DNA from: Rhynchonema sp. JSB1_4
Lineage: Eukaryota; Nematoda; Chromadorea; Monhysterida; Xyalidae
Reading direction: 5' to 3'
Length of the DNA stretch: 64,000 nucleotides
NCBI GenBank assembly: GCA_030248065.1
Contig: JASAMV010001482.1
Coordinates: 62,001 to 126,000 of the forward strand
The notes beneath the pieces are model-generated. The model searched no databases and had not been told where the DNA came from. It worked only from the letters and a program-made list of their open reading frames with translations. Both the position numbers and the translations under genes were made by a program. This document shows, one piece after another, positions 36,384-49,333 of the stretch. How positions within the stretch are numbered: the stretch's first letter is position 1; each line of letters opens with the position of its first letter.

Positions 36384-37675
36384 TCATCTCTGTCCACCGA
36401 TTTGCAATCGTTTCTTCAATTCTTCGGCTTCAAGCTTATCAGCAAACACTCGACACAAATGGAAGTACTTGTGCGTCTCCTTGATGACACCGAATGCCCA
36501 GATGTTCCAGCACAGATGCATGATGTGCAAAGGCAGCAGCACTAGGGTACGAATGTGGATGTAGGACTCGAGTACGATTGCCAGCACACAACAGCACACG
36601 ATGAATAGAGAGGTCACGATCGAGATCATCTGAAAATTGACGCGAGGAGGGTGTTTTGGATAATAATGTGAACGCGGTTGGTTCTGTCACTTTTTGGTGA
36701 AGGTCAAAGACAAAAACGGCAAACAAAGCAGGATGTATAGCTGGAACAATCTTGCAAAATTGTATGTACAGTACTGTATGTGGCAATCCAAAGAACAATA
36801 GAATGTCGGCATATGGGTCAGCGAATTAAGCAAAACACAAAAAGGGTAACAGTTACCACCATCATAAGTGTGGCCAACCTGCACTACGGCAAATACATGT
36901 GTGTTCGTGTAGGAATAGATGTAGAGTCCTCGCAACAAGTACCAGAATGCCACAATGTACACAAGGGCATGTGCAAAGACGATGTAATGCGTGACCGTGT
37001 TCAGATAGAGTGACGGCTCGAAGAACCAGAACCAATCATTTTGTTGTAGATCGTAGATCGACGCTGCTGAGGCGAGCATTAGAAACAGCGAACCGACATA
37101 GCCGGTTAGTGCGCTCGCCTCGGTCACCTGAAAGGACACGCATGGTGCACAGAAAAAATCGGTACCGAACTTACAATCACGACTTGCATGCGTACCAGAC
37201 AGGACTTCAGACAGCACAACGGTTCCATTTCCAGGTGCGAATCAGTGATTCTGGAAAAAAAGAGAAGTTTGAAAACATCTTGTGACGAAGAACGACTGCG
37301 GAAAAGCACGACAACGAACATTTCAAGCACCGTCCTCTTCTTCTTGACCACTTTGCCCGAATCGGTCCGTCTAAGTCCCTCCTCCAATCGATCCCCGGGG
37401 ATCGCCGTTTTGATGTTGTTCTGCGCCTCCTGGATCTCCATCATGTGACGCGCCGACTTCAATCGTCTGCGAAGCGTTGACCAGTGCGCCTGTGCCTGCA
37501 GAAAGACCTCAGAAAAAGGTCTCAAAACTTATGCTCGTTGTATACATTCCGGCTGAGTACATTCAGAGGTCTTGGGCAAACCCATTTTGCAGACCTTTTC
37601 AATGTCCGCTTCAGTTCTTGGCCGTACTTTACGACCGCGTCTCCAACCGCGTCGACGACCGGGACCACGTCGCAT
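36384..37675 (-). CDS. Four-transmembrane protein, family not recognised
   Basis: Five exons, 37595-37675, 37320-37495, 37175-37250, 36879-37127 and 36384-36629, give about 275 residues in one frame with good splice sites. The N-terminus is very basic (MRRGPGRRRGWRRGRKVRPR) and should be cytosolic. A charged segment and a Cys-rich step (EPLCCLKSCLVRMQ) lead into four hydrophobic segments: GYVGSLFLMLASAASIY, HYIVFAHALVYIVAFWYLL, IVTSLFIVCCCVLAIVL and IRTLVLLPLHIMHLCWNIW. The tail is charged (FADKLEAEELKKRLQ). The CC motif before four TM segments loosely recalls LAPTM4-type lysosomal proteins, but I would not assign it. The start is the first in-frame ATG; an alternative first exon at 37843-37921 (MLDTNTSGDHDDLE) could not be joined cleanly. 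Confidence 0.7.
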
Positions 37676-38473
37676 GATGTGTAATTATGTTGCCTTTGCT
37701 TTGTCTCAACTGAGCTGAGAGTTTTCACAAAATGGTGCTTTTGTCTTTCGAAGTTGACAGGTACACACACACTGTGGTAATATTTTAAAGAACGGACTAC
37801 TCAATTCTGGCAGCCTGGCTTCAAGCAACGTTACCGTTACCTTTGAACGGCCCTGTCTCGCACTGCCCGGCGTCGGGGGTTCCAGGTCGTCATGGTCACC
37901 GCTCGTGTTCGTGTCCAGCATTGTCTCTAATCACCTGGAACTCCGAATGTTGTTCCAGTTTTTTGTTGTGGAAAAACTCGTGGGAACACAGTTGTCCAAC
38001 GTTTCAGATACAACTTTTGAACTTTTTTTTAATCCGTTTATGTGCTTTATTGCGGCTTGCTGCCCAAACCCACCCATGGCGATAACTGACCGATAACAAT
38101 AAGATACTGAGGCAACAATCATTTTGAGTCACACAGCTCTGCACCCCCACCGGGATAAATTACGCAGCTATCGGTTTTGTAGCAGCACTGACACACAAAA
38201 TACTGCACTTGCTGCAAAAATGATTTTGCCCACAATAAAAGTATGTGCTCTTGCGTACCGTTGCCGAATTCTGTTAGACGGCTGAAGTACATACTTCGCA
38301 GATGAAGTGCGCGTGCTTCATAAAGGCGCATCCAGGCCTGCAACATCTAACATACAGTAGGTGCAGCCTGTCACACCGCACAGCAGCAACGCAAAACAAA
38401 CAAAAGCAACTCCTTTCAACTGCTCAGTAACTCCGCTATATTTTAACTTGTATTTCGATAAAATACGGGCAAC
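37676..38473. other. Divergent intergenic region, nothing recognised
   Basis: Separates the four-TM gene (-) from the M1-like gene (+) and should hold both promoters. A short acidic open frame (37843-37921, -) is the only hint of another exon. Confidence 0.4.
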
Positions 38474-40075
38474 ATGTCTGACAAACCAGACGAAAACGGG
38501 TCGAAAACGACCAAAGCAGAAAATACATCCAGAGCAAAGCACAACGACGAAGACACGGTGTTGCCATTTTCGGCACGTTTACGATGTTTGATCTATTGGT
38601 TGGCATTGACCGCATTCGTGTCAGGACTTTTGGGCGTGGTGCTTTATCTGAGTCTGGCGCCCAGTGACGTGCTACTTCCGATATGGGATGGACCGGACAG
38701 GTTCGTAGTGGCCTCACTCAAAATTTCAGGTACGCGCTATTTTCCGTTGATTAGGACAAAAAAAAGGCAGGAGCTTATACTAATGCATACCTACTCATAG
38801 ATCGGTATTAGAGGCACAGCTGAAACTTGATCTTGTCCCTAAACTGCGGGTGGACAAACAACAAGATAAAAATAACGTAAGCAATACATACCGTGGCGCT
38901 TCATATCATACAGAAAAATGATTCCAGACTGCCTCGACATCTGGTTCCGTTGTCGTACGACATTCATCTGGATGTGCGCTTGCGTTTCAACTCTAAGGCA
39001 GGAGCCTTCGTCACCGGTCGCATGACAGCGCGAGTTTTGTGTCGGAATCGCACCAAAACGATCAACTTCTACGCGGCCGGACTGGATTTGCTGCCGTCGG
39101 TCATATCAATTCACAAAATTGTGAACGGGTCGCGATCAACCAATCGGACCGATCGCATCACCGAACAATATCGATTGGTCGATCCAAAATCGAACATGTG
39201 GGCGATCGTATTGAATCAATATTTGGTGTTCAATCAACAATACGAGCTCGTCATCGACAATTTTGGATTCGATTTGGAAGAAAACGACGAGAAATTGAGA
39301 GAACGAGGCGTTGTCGTGTACGATTATAAAACCCACTTGGATGAACCGAGGTTTGCTGAGCAATCTATTGTTAGACAATTTTCATTCAACTTGATGTTTC
39401 ATATTTTTATTCCAGATTTGGTGTTCTAATCCCATTGTCGCGATATGTGGTGCCCGGTTGGCACGAGCCCGACTTTATCGCTCCCATCAACTTGACCTTA
39501 ACGAGGTCGATCACACTCCGATCGGTGTATCCGTCGAAACGAAGAACATTGGACAAGTGAGCGGGTTATTACCAATCTGTTTCATTGAGTAATTCTACCA
39601 GTACCTGTACTTCTACCAGTACTTTGCTTCTTTCAGCCTGCAGTATCAGTATCGTAAGGACATCTACATGCCCGTTCCTCCAATACAGTTGGAACTGTTG
39701 GCATTCTTGTTGACGGAATTGCCCAAAGTGGAGCTCTATGGAATGGTAAGGGTAGCACAGCGCGTAAGATATTAAGAAAAATAATAAGAATTAATTATAA
39801 GGCTCTGTTTATATAGGTAGCAATTTGCTTACTTGTTCAGGAACTCTTCGCACGACCCACTGGTGCACTACAGCAAGTTGGCAGCACACAGCTCAAGACC
39901 TGCGGGCTGGAGCTGCAATGTGAGTAACAAACAATGTTTCTATTTTACGCTATTAACACCTCGGGCCAACTTTTTGCATATTCTTTCAGATTTGGCCATA
40001 CTCCCAGCAAACTTCGCGACGACCTCATTCTGCGGTCTGACTGTTATGAACGAAACTGTGGCCATATCGCTGTGA
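38474..40075 (+). CDS. Membrane-anchored protein with only the N-terminal M1 aminopeptidase domain
   Basis: Exons 38474-38704 (or 38729), 38914-39350, 39416-39556, 39637-39745, 39841-39919 and 39990-40075; from the second on the frame is continuous. A cytosolic N-terminus and one TM segment (LIYWLALTAFVSGLLGVVLYL) give a type II topology. RLPRHLVPLSYDIHLDVRL is the classic start of the M1 metallopeptidase beta-domain. The later segment LELLAFLLTELPKVELYGM and the degenerate GAMEN-like stretch (FATTSFCGLTVMNE) follow in family order. The chain then ends, before the HEXXH zinc motif, so it cannot be an active peptidase. Nematodes have other M1 relatives lacking catalysis. The join of exons 1 and 2 is uncertain: only the weak donor at 38704 keeps frame, while the better-looking one at 38729 does not. 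A pseudogene is possible. Confidence 0.65.
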
Positions 40076-43000
40076 TCATTTGTTTCGGCTTTCGATGTGA
40101 AATGCAAAAGATCAAGAGAAATGCGTCTGTTTGGTATCCTCATATGTAGAACTTGCCTTTCCTGTTTGCGAGAAGCAATTCGTACCAGATGCGATATCGA
40201 GGTTCATATGTTTTTCAAGACATTTCTCAATCATTTCAAATTGCTTCCGTGGTCGTTCGGTCGAAGCTCTCGGTTGGGCTGTAAATCCAACTTGTTAAGC
40301 GGCACGCAACCTCATCGTCACGTACATACTTACCTTATCTGTACACACTATGTGATATTAACTTCGCTTCGCACTTCGGTCAGACAACTTGAAAAAACTT
40401 GACACACTGTTTTCTAGTATTTCCCATCACAGCTTACTTCTCGTGAAACATCATCCAGATGCTCTAAGCCAACTCACGTTGCAACCAGCGGCCGCAAAAC
40501 GCACCGCAGAACATAAAAAAACCGTGTTCTTGAACACCCAGCATGGATTTATACCAGCACATACATACTTTAAACCGAAAGGTTATTGCCCGGCGGATGA
40601 TGTGTGCCATAACGACACTTGTACCAGCCTGAGACGCACAAGAGTACTGAAAAGGCCACAAATTGTTACACAAATCCCAGAAGGTGGCGTATAATTGTCT
40701 GGGACGGAAGTTCGCCTCCATAAACGCTTGCGCTGCACGCTAATGTGCGTTACGAGTCATTAAATTGTAGTTAGGTGTGCCAACACAAAACATTTTAGAG
40801 CAGTCTTTAGGGCTTTGAAACGTTATGATTTTTTTCATTTCCAAGAGTGCCTTGTTCTTCATTAAATGATGAACCGCAGCAAGAAACCGTTTACAACTTT
40901 CAAGTCCGTCAACTTGCCAGCAACAACAGAGCCATAAAATAGTATGTTGGCTTAGTATATTTTCCATACACGGAAAACTTTTTTCTTACTTCGTGTCACG
41001 TTTGAATCGCGGGATTATAGTCCCTTTTCCGGTCGTCCCTCGTTTCGACATTATTCTCGTGATAATCCACTTTTCCTTTCCGAACTTCAATTGTTTTTAA
41101 CAGACGTCTACACACACTTGTCGCCATGGCCTTTGTTCTGTTAGTGTGTACAATCCTGTGGGTAAAAACAACAAAATTAAAATTGAATTGCGCTAAATTC
41201 GCGGGCTATACAAGCTGTTCTGTCCATGGACTATACGAAGCACACCACATTCCCATCAAAACGTTTTAGAGAGCGAGCAAGATTTCGATATTTTATCATT
41301 AATCTCTGACGCCCTGAACCATACAATGCCGGAAGTAACTTTTCAACGCCAGCTTTTTGATAAACAAGCAATATTTCATGCGTAAAGTGCGCAATTGGCC
41401 GCGCGTAAAATTCAATTTTGGAGGTCTTGACCCCCAAAATTGGTCCAATTTGGCTTCAAAGAATAGCTCAAAGAAGACAGATTGAAACTTGTCACAATCT
41501 TGGTCATAGAAAAACAGCCAATCCGTCTGATCGTGATATTTTTGTCATTTGACACGCATTTGGCTGTCATTTCCTACCCATCCCTTTTTGTAGTACTCGA
41601 ACGGATTGAATTCTACAGACCAGATCTAAACTTTATCTCGTGTCGGAACCGGAAGTGATCGTTTCTATTTTATAGCGTTGTACAAATCCGGAACACACTG
41701 TATACCACACCAAGCAGCTGAGTGATGAGAGTCGCTAAATCTAGTGTTATCTGCGCCAGTTTTGCACGTGTAGCTCCACCAAGTATGTATATGCGACTAA
41801 ATGAAATGCCTAACTGTCTACATGCGTGCCGCACAACTTGTAGGCACCCGCCAGCGCACCAAAGTCCAAGTTTTGGTTCTGGCGCGTGTGTCCATGAACA
41901 TCACCTCAGCGCAACAGTAACTCTTACCGTACGCAGCTTTTTACTATTTACATATATATATATAGCACAATCTGTGACATATGGACATAACAGACACATT
42001 CGTGAGACGCGCGAAAAGAGCAGAGCCGCTGGCAAAATCAAATTTAATCGTGCCTAAAGCAGGCGCCGCATATGCCACCGTCCCGGTAATGGGGGCACGA
42101 TGCTGCACATGCATGCCCACTCTTCCGAATCCTGCGGTTCTCCTGCCTGCTAAGCCTATACAAACTAACGAAACATCGCCATCTGAATACATACATAAGG
42201 CTAGCGATGTGAAACAAAATTGCTGACTTTTCGAAGTTCAGCGGGATTGACATGAGAAGTTTTGACCAGGCGCACTTGACATGCAAAAACTGGCACACAC
42301 AGTATGTTGACACTTTGTCACTCAGTCGGCTGGGGTAATGGGGTCAGAGTTGTGTTTCTCGGGGTGTTCAAGGTCTGAGCAGCATATGCACTCAACAGTG
42401 CTTTCGAATGCTTTTCCAACTGCGCATACTGTTCATATAAACTTACAGTACCTCACGAACTCCAGCTTCGTATGACGTGTCGCTTTCCTGTCAGGTATTA
42501 CTGGTTAGTCAAACAGTCAGAGGTTCTCGGAACAGAGGTATAGCTTAAAGATGGATGCCCAAATTTGAAAACACAACATTCTCTGCTGTAAACATTTACG
42601 GAGAATCCTTCTGCAGTTGTCATCCCATATGTTCAGTCCCTTTCTAGATTCAAATCTATGTATGTGGGTACATTGTAGGTATAAGCCAATCAAAGCAACT
42701 TGACCCAACGTCAGGTGCACATACAAAGTCACGACATCTGTGTCAGCACCGCAACACAATTACCGGTAGGTGCACACATGCCGGGACGCGCAAAATTGGC
42801 TCGCAGCGAAAAAAAGTTATATTAACAGTCGGACTGCGGTCATGCCAACTCATGTAAAAGCAGCAGAAAATATAAGATTACTTTTATTCCTCTGGAGAGA
42901 AAATTGCGTGTTTCCAACTGATTTATAACCAGATTGTGCCACCACCTCAGCTATAACCTTTCTAAGCTACCGTATACCTTTGTGATCCGTGCACACACGT

Positions 43001-43323
43001 GGCCTTTGTGTGCTGTGGCCGTTCCATTGCGGGTTACTTCATGAGAACACAAAGGGACGTCTCCGATTCCTATTGGGGCAATGCACCTCAAACGTTCGGT
43101 GCAAGCAATTTACTGTCCTTCCTGCCAGATGCCGATCCTGCTTGAAACACCTTAGTTCGTGTGGTGACCTAGTTGTTTTGTATTGGCTTATTGTCTGGTT
43201 TTTATGAATTTATGGTTATTCGGAAAATGTTTTGACATGGAGGGTCACTTGCTCCTGTTTATGTGACCTGTTCCAGCCCATGAACAAGCTCAATCAGAAT
43301 AAACAAGTTGCCATCCATCACAG
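40076..43323. other. 3.2-kb intergenic stretch, no gene recognised
   Basis: Short open frames on both strands show no motif or splice structure. A short TA run lies near 41950-41965. It precedes the first channel gene, whose ATG sits directly after a CATCACAG acceptor (43316-43323), suggesting a leader exon or trans-splicing. Confidence 0.45.
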
Positions 43324-45576
43324 ATGGTCAGAAGAACGAAAATTGGGACAACGATGGGTCGAACGTGGCAGGCTGTGATAATTTATTCAATCATAATTGC
43401 ACAGTTGGACATCTCAAGTGCAATGGCGAATTCTGATGTTGGCCTAACAACGACGGCGAGTGGTGCTGCGGAGACAGGTATGGGATCTTGTTTGAATCCT
43501 TCATATTTGACCAATCTTCACCTTTTTGGGCTCATGTATGTATTCATATGGTCAACGCACATCACAAACGTTAAACGTTAGGCAGTATAATGTCATTTAT
43601 ATATTCATTTCCTGGCGCTCATTTACGGCTGCCTTGATCTGGCTGCGTTGACGACCTACATTGACTATTTGTGTTGACGACAAACAATTATCCCCTCGTT
43701 GCAGTCGACGATGACAACGAGCTCGGTCCGACTCCACTGCCAACGCCTGAGCCGCAACCGAGCTGCACCAACCAAACAGAACTGCTCAGGATTCTACTTG
43801 ATTCGCAGGGGTACAGCAAATACAGAGTACCGGGTGCGTTAGGGGGATGGTTGGGGTTTGTATGTATCCAACCAGAAGAGAAAATCATCCCACTCATTTT
43901 GAAGAGAAAAATACCGAAATGGGTGTGTTGGTGATTGTTGAGTTCTGGATCCAAGAAATCACGTCGATTCACGAGGCAACGAACGATTTCGAAATGGACA
44001 TTTACATCAACGAACTATGGATGGATCCGGCGTTGAGATTTGAGCATCTGAGTCCATGCAGACAGGTTGAAAATTGACCAATCTCTGTGCTTCACTGTTG
44101 TCTAACTGAAATTAAAATGAAGTCCGCTAATTAAAACTAATCAATTTCATGTTTTAGAATTTATCGCTGTCCAACGACGTGTTGAAACGTTTGTGGACGC
44201 CGAACTCGTGTTTTGTGAACAGCAAAGTGGCATCCATCCACGACTCTCCGTTCACGAACGTCTTTCTCATGATTTACCCGAACGGGACTGTTTGGGTCAA
44301 CTATCGGTGAGCCGATCCGTATTGTAGCGTTATAAATATTTGTTCAAAGTATCAACGTTCTGATGTTTCAGTGTGAAAATCAAAGGACCATGCGAGATGG
44401 ACCTGACCAAGTTCCCACTGGATCGCCAGAAATGCGGACTGATCTACGAATCATTCAACTACAACAATCGCGAGGTGCAGATGAGATGGAATCCGGATTT
44501 GGATGTGCCCGTCTACATACTGAAAGAGATCAAGCTGCCCGACTTCGATCTGGTCGGAGTTGAAGTGTTGAACAAGTCAGAGGTGAGCAAGACACGAGAT
44601 GAAAATGAACTCCTCCTTGATCTTTGATGCTATGGGATGTTTTTCCTGCAGATCTACCCGGCCGGCTACTGGGATGAACTGCATTTGTCGTTGATCTTCA
44701 AACGTCGCGTTACGTTCTTCATCGGTCAGGCATATGTACCGACGTTCTTGACCATTCTGTTGAGGCAAGGCCGGGGATCTTGCGCTTATATTAAAGGGAT
44801 AACACCTCACAATTTGGGAAAAAATATTTCCAGCTGGATTTCGTTCCCACTCGGTCACAAAGTCAAAGTGATTCCGGCGCGCACCACTCTGGGCGTGAGT
44901 TCGCTGTTGGCAATGATCTTCCAGTTCAGCAACATCATGAGCAGTTTGCCGCGCGTCAGCTACGTGAAGGCCATCGGTGAGCATCAGATAGCAATCACAC
45001 AACTTTGAACAGACAACAATATTTGCAGATGTTTCAGACGTGTGGATGTTGACGTGCATGTCGTTCATCTTTCTGTCGCTGATGGAGTTCGCCACGATCG
45101 GCTTCCTGGTGCGCGAATGCAGCGCCGAGACGAAACAGGCTCGAGATGAGCAGCGGAAGCGAGCGATGAGTCAACCAGCGAGCAGCGTTTCGTTGGCTCA
45201 AATGGCCGCGGCGGCAGCTGCCGATGGACAGTACAGCAAGACAGACGACGCCAGCGTATTGGCGAGCCCTCTACCCACGCGACGTTCCGTCCACTTTGAG
45301 GACAACGGCAACACGCAACAGCAGCCGGCTGAATCGTTCCGAATTGCGGACACCAAGTACATGCTGGATCTGGCCAAATACGCCCGCCAGACCGACAAGG
45401 CTCGCTGGTGGCATTGTTGCAGCGCACGACAACGCAAGGGGCTGAAGGAGTTTTTCAATGTGACGCCCGACAAGGTAGATCGCGTCGCCATAATCGCGTT
45501 CCCGACCATGTTTGTGATGTTCAACATCACCTACTGGACCTATTACATCAACAAGCCTGACCAGGAGGGCGTGTAA
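43324..45576 (+). CDS. Cys-loop ligand-gated anion channel, paralogue 1
   Basis: Eight exons, 43324-43477, 43705-43833, 43905-44065, 44158-44306, 44372-44582, 44652-44764, 44834-44976 and 45038-45576, give about 532 residues. Signal peptide, then the extracellular ligand-binding domain with WVNYR and the 13-residue Cys-loop ([15 protein letters not shown], near residues 205-219). M1 begins after [25 protein letters not shown] marks the M1-M2 loop and M2; M3 starts [11 protein letters not shown]4 is the [10 protein letters not shown] end. PAR before M2 is the signature of anion-selective receptors (GABA-A, glycine, GluCl, nematode ACC/LGC). Closest by eye to the nematode LGC-46/ACC group, so a chloride channel gated by acetylcholine or another small transmitter is likely. 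Intron 6 begins GC (TTGAG|GCAAGG) where both paralogues have GT. The acceptor before exon 3 (GAAG) is weak. Confidence 0.92.
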
Positions 45577-45649
45577 GCAGAGCATGTCTGTGTGCTGATA
45601 TTTCATGTCCTGTTGCATGATCGTTGCAACTGTGCAAAGTAATATTGTG

Positions 45650-45929
45650 TAAGGCTGTGAGCAGATAAACGCGGAATGGCAGATTTCTGCATTCCGCATT
45701 CCGCGTTTATCTGCTCACCTTTGCGGAATTCTGCATTTCTGCAAGTAAATTTATGCTTTTGGTCAAACCTCTCAGTTGCTGTTTGCGTTAACACGCAACA
45801 TTTTGAGGTCAGCACGCTGGAAGTTGTCATCGTCACCCAAGCACGCACCATTCCGCAAAGGTTAGCAGATAAACGCGGAATGCGGAATGCAGAAATCTGC
45901 CGTTCCGCATTTATCTGCTCACAGCCTTA
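45650..45929. mobile_element. Double-hairpin MITE
   Basis: Arms of about 75 bp at 45650-45726 and 45851-45929 are inverse copies starting TAAGGCTGTGAGCAG. Each arm is itself a hairpin, with GAGCAGATAAACGCGGAAT paired to its own inverse. Just downstream of channel paralogue 1. Confidence 0.8.
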
Positions 45930-48900
45930 GCAGATGTATACGTGTTTGCAATGGGGCCAGGCTTAATATTAGTTCAGCGTTTTTTTATAGAGTCTGCTGG
46001 TCATTTCCAAAAACAGTTCAATGTTCTTGAAGCATCAACAAAACCTAAATATTACTTTACTACATATGTGCTGTATGTAGCATTCGTTCTATCGCTTCAT
46101 AACGTTCGTGTCTGACTTTATGCGTCTGTTGCATGATAAGTGGAAAGGCTGCTCGTTCCCATGAAGCTTTTATCGTCCGTTGCCAAGTAGCATGAATGTT
46201 TGTGTAAGATTAAAAGTGTCCTAAAATATAATGCTTGCCGATTTGTTCGCGTATTCGTATTATAGTGAAAGACAATGTTTTCGTTTGTCACTGATGTTCT
46301 TTGGTATCAGTTTTCTTCCGGAATGAAAAGTGCTTGATTTAGAATGCTGAGATTCTATTTTTTTCCAGAAATCAATTTAGTCCTTCGCCCTTGGCAAAGC
46401 CGTTCATGCCGACCCACCGTAATAATCCTCGCAGTCTGCAATTGAAACCTTGCACTAATTTATTTTGCCGACTCGAATGCAACTTTGAAACAACTATAAG
46501 TCCTAACAAGACACGAAGTCCTTTCTTCAGGAACTTTCTTTGGTAGCCATTTGCAACATCAGGCATGCGTCGTCTGCAAGTGTTAAAGTTGCGTGTCGTG
46601 ATTTTCCTGACATCAAGTCTTTGTGCCGTTTATACCCGTGCGTGCATGCGTCACCGAGGCATGCAGCAAGAGGCATGACAACAATTGCTCTGAGCATAGT
46701 CCCGTGTCTTGTGGGCGATAACATCGTTAAGTATAACTATACCTACTAACGCAATCAGGGCACGAATGGGTGTGCACCATGACTATATGTATGTATATGT
46801 ATACATCTTGTAAAGTAGGCCACTTCATTTAATTCTCACTCGTTCCTGGCGGGCCGTTGGATGGCCTGATTCTATTTACGGAGCACCTACACCCAAAAAG
46901 AACAGCCAAGTCAATTGGGCTGCTCCATGGTGGCGCCATTCGTGATTACGTGTGTCCCTTTTGCTTAAATCGGCAGTCTTTTTGAGACAACAACTTGCGT
47001 CGATTACATTCTGTATGTGGGTCTGACTTTGTAGTGCATTATCGCACTCCTTTGTTCTTGGTGCGCCACCAAGGTGGCCAGCAAAAGATTAGCGGACTTT
47101 AGTCTTCGTTCCTGGTTGATAATTATGTATGTCCTACGCTCCTTATGGTCGCACGTATAATACAGATACAGCTGCTTGACACACTTTAGGTGAAACATCT
47201 GCAGATACTGCACGTATACGTTTTCATACGCCTTTCAAAGTATATACGCATAAATGTCCTCTGGTCATATTACATACAGCAGCAGCAGAATATGCAGTTT
47301 GGCGACACGTCTTGCACGAGGCAGACAAACTGTCATATTCGCTTATCCATTATAAGGAACAGTTCGTTGGGTCTTTCGTGACACGTGCAAAAGCGACTGC
47401 ATCTACTGGTAATTATGCATATACCAAAACCAAGCCATCTGTAGGTTTATGTAGTATTGCTGAGTGCCTAACTTTTCACTTGTGACCCCTGTGAGTCATT
47501 TAGCACCTGCTGCTATACATATTTTGCTCAAACGGGTCTAAATTTTTCATGAGCTTGAGGCCCCATAAATTACATATAAGACAAGATTGCGCATGTAATA
47601 ACGGTCATATGACACGACAAGCGTTGCTACCATGCATTTTTTGAAGTATGTAATTGGAGCCACAGCAGACATCGTACTAACAAATTTGAAAACCATATAC
47701 GATTGCACCTACAATTTTAGGCGAAAGAGCCTTTTTTAGCGTCTTCTTATCATCCTAATGACTGTGGCGTTACGCCTCATGTTTCGGACCAAATCAAATC
47801 ATGTGCTTGTAGATATATGGGCCTGGGGCCTAGCCCTAAGTCATGATGAAAGAACATGGTCGAAAGTCTAAGAAGATCGTGCAAATCGTGCTATTTTGAG
47901 CTATGCAGGTGCATTAGGTGGAATTTAGGAACACCCACAAAGATGTTGGTTACAAAACAAACTTTGCTTCGTTTAATCTGAACACGGTCCCACTGAAACT
48001 GCCAAGTGCTAATATTGTTGCTGTGAGCATCACTCATATGCCTCGACCTTGATCTCAGTCAGCATTTTTCATTCAATGATCTTTTGGGATTTGAATTGAC
48101 TGGCAACGCCAGAACAATATGGCCGGAATTCGTTTACCGTTCATCGCAAATACTTTGACATTTGTATCGGGCAACCCATAGATACCGCCAAGGATACCAC
48201 ACCCCACATGAGAGCACAGTTGCATAGGTGGGGTTGTAACATGGTATGTGGTGCAATGCAAGTGTCTGTCAGAAACTCAGACAGTAACCGATCACAAGTC
48301 ACGAACTTCCAGCACAGAGCTTATGACACGGTAACATCTGCTCAGCCTCATTTTTTCGATTTATCCTTTCCTCAGTCGTTTTTTTGCGCTCACCCCAAAC
48401 ACTCGCGTTGTGGCTCGCACTCTCAGGCAACGCGCCATCTCAGAAATTACAATGTAAACCACGTGAGTATGTTGGCTTCGACGAACTTTTGTGCATTTCC
48501 GCTTTGTGGTCGCTGCGCATAAACAATGATCCTCGGTGCGTATACGAAGATCCATTCACTTTTTCACTACATTTGCGACTTTCAATCTGCGCCTATCTCA
48601 AGCGCCACCTAATGTTTCACAGGTTGCAACCTTGTCAGAAAAGAAGGACATAACCAAGGCCGGATGGCACAAAGTGCACTTGTGTAACCATCGTCGTCAT
48701 CATCTGGAGGGGCCACAATCGCTAACTTGATTGCACTTGTGTGGCACTAATTGACAGCCCAACAGTTCGTTAGGACCGCTAAAAGACGTCCCAAAGGACC
48801 AAACACTCTTGTTCTGCCGACCACCCATCTCATATACTACGGTATAACCGAAGCTCTTTTCGTCTATAACTCCATTGCTGTGAGCCAGCAGGGCGCGCCA

Positions 48901-49333
48901 ATGAAAGTTTGCGCGGCCCGGTGTGTGTGTGCGTGCGCGCATGTGCCGGATTTCCCCTGGGCGACAACGCGCTAAAGTGAAAACATCAACTAATGGGTGC
49001 CCGTCTTCCATCCATGTACATCACTTTGGAGCTATGTAATATGTACAATCACGCAGAGCTTGGGCGTATAGCTACCGTACATGCTGTTCCGACGAAATGC
49101 AAGAAAACACTTGTGTGCTGCCATCACAGAAACTTTTTGAGTAACTGACGGTATAGGTTTATGAATAATTTCTCGAACACTTCATTTCGTCTCCGTCACG
49201 CACCGTTAATAATTACTGTGTTTGACAACCACCCACTTCTACCGTCACGGTTTCGTTCAGCTGATTGACCAACTGAACCAAACGGTGTTCCATTTTTTTC
49301 AGAATTTGACAATTTAAAATTTTGTGTCGCCAT
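45930..49333. other. 3.4-kb intergenic stretch, no gene recognised
   Basis: Between channel paralogues 1 and 2. No open frame with recognisable features, no tRNA, and no clear repeat was found. Confidence 0.45.

Noticed and set aside
37843..37921. MLDTNTSGDHDDLE frame as first exon of the four-TM gene
   Set aside because: No acceptor gives a phase that joins it to the next exon; the ATG at 37675 gives a clean frame.
40389..40694. 101-codon plus-strand frame downstream of the M1-like gene
   Set aside because: No similarity to the missing M1 catalytic domain (no HEXXH) and no splice context.
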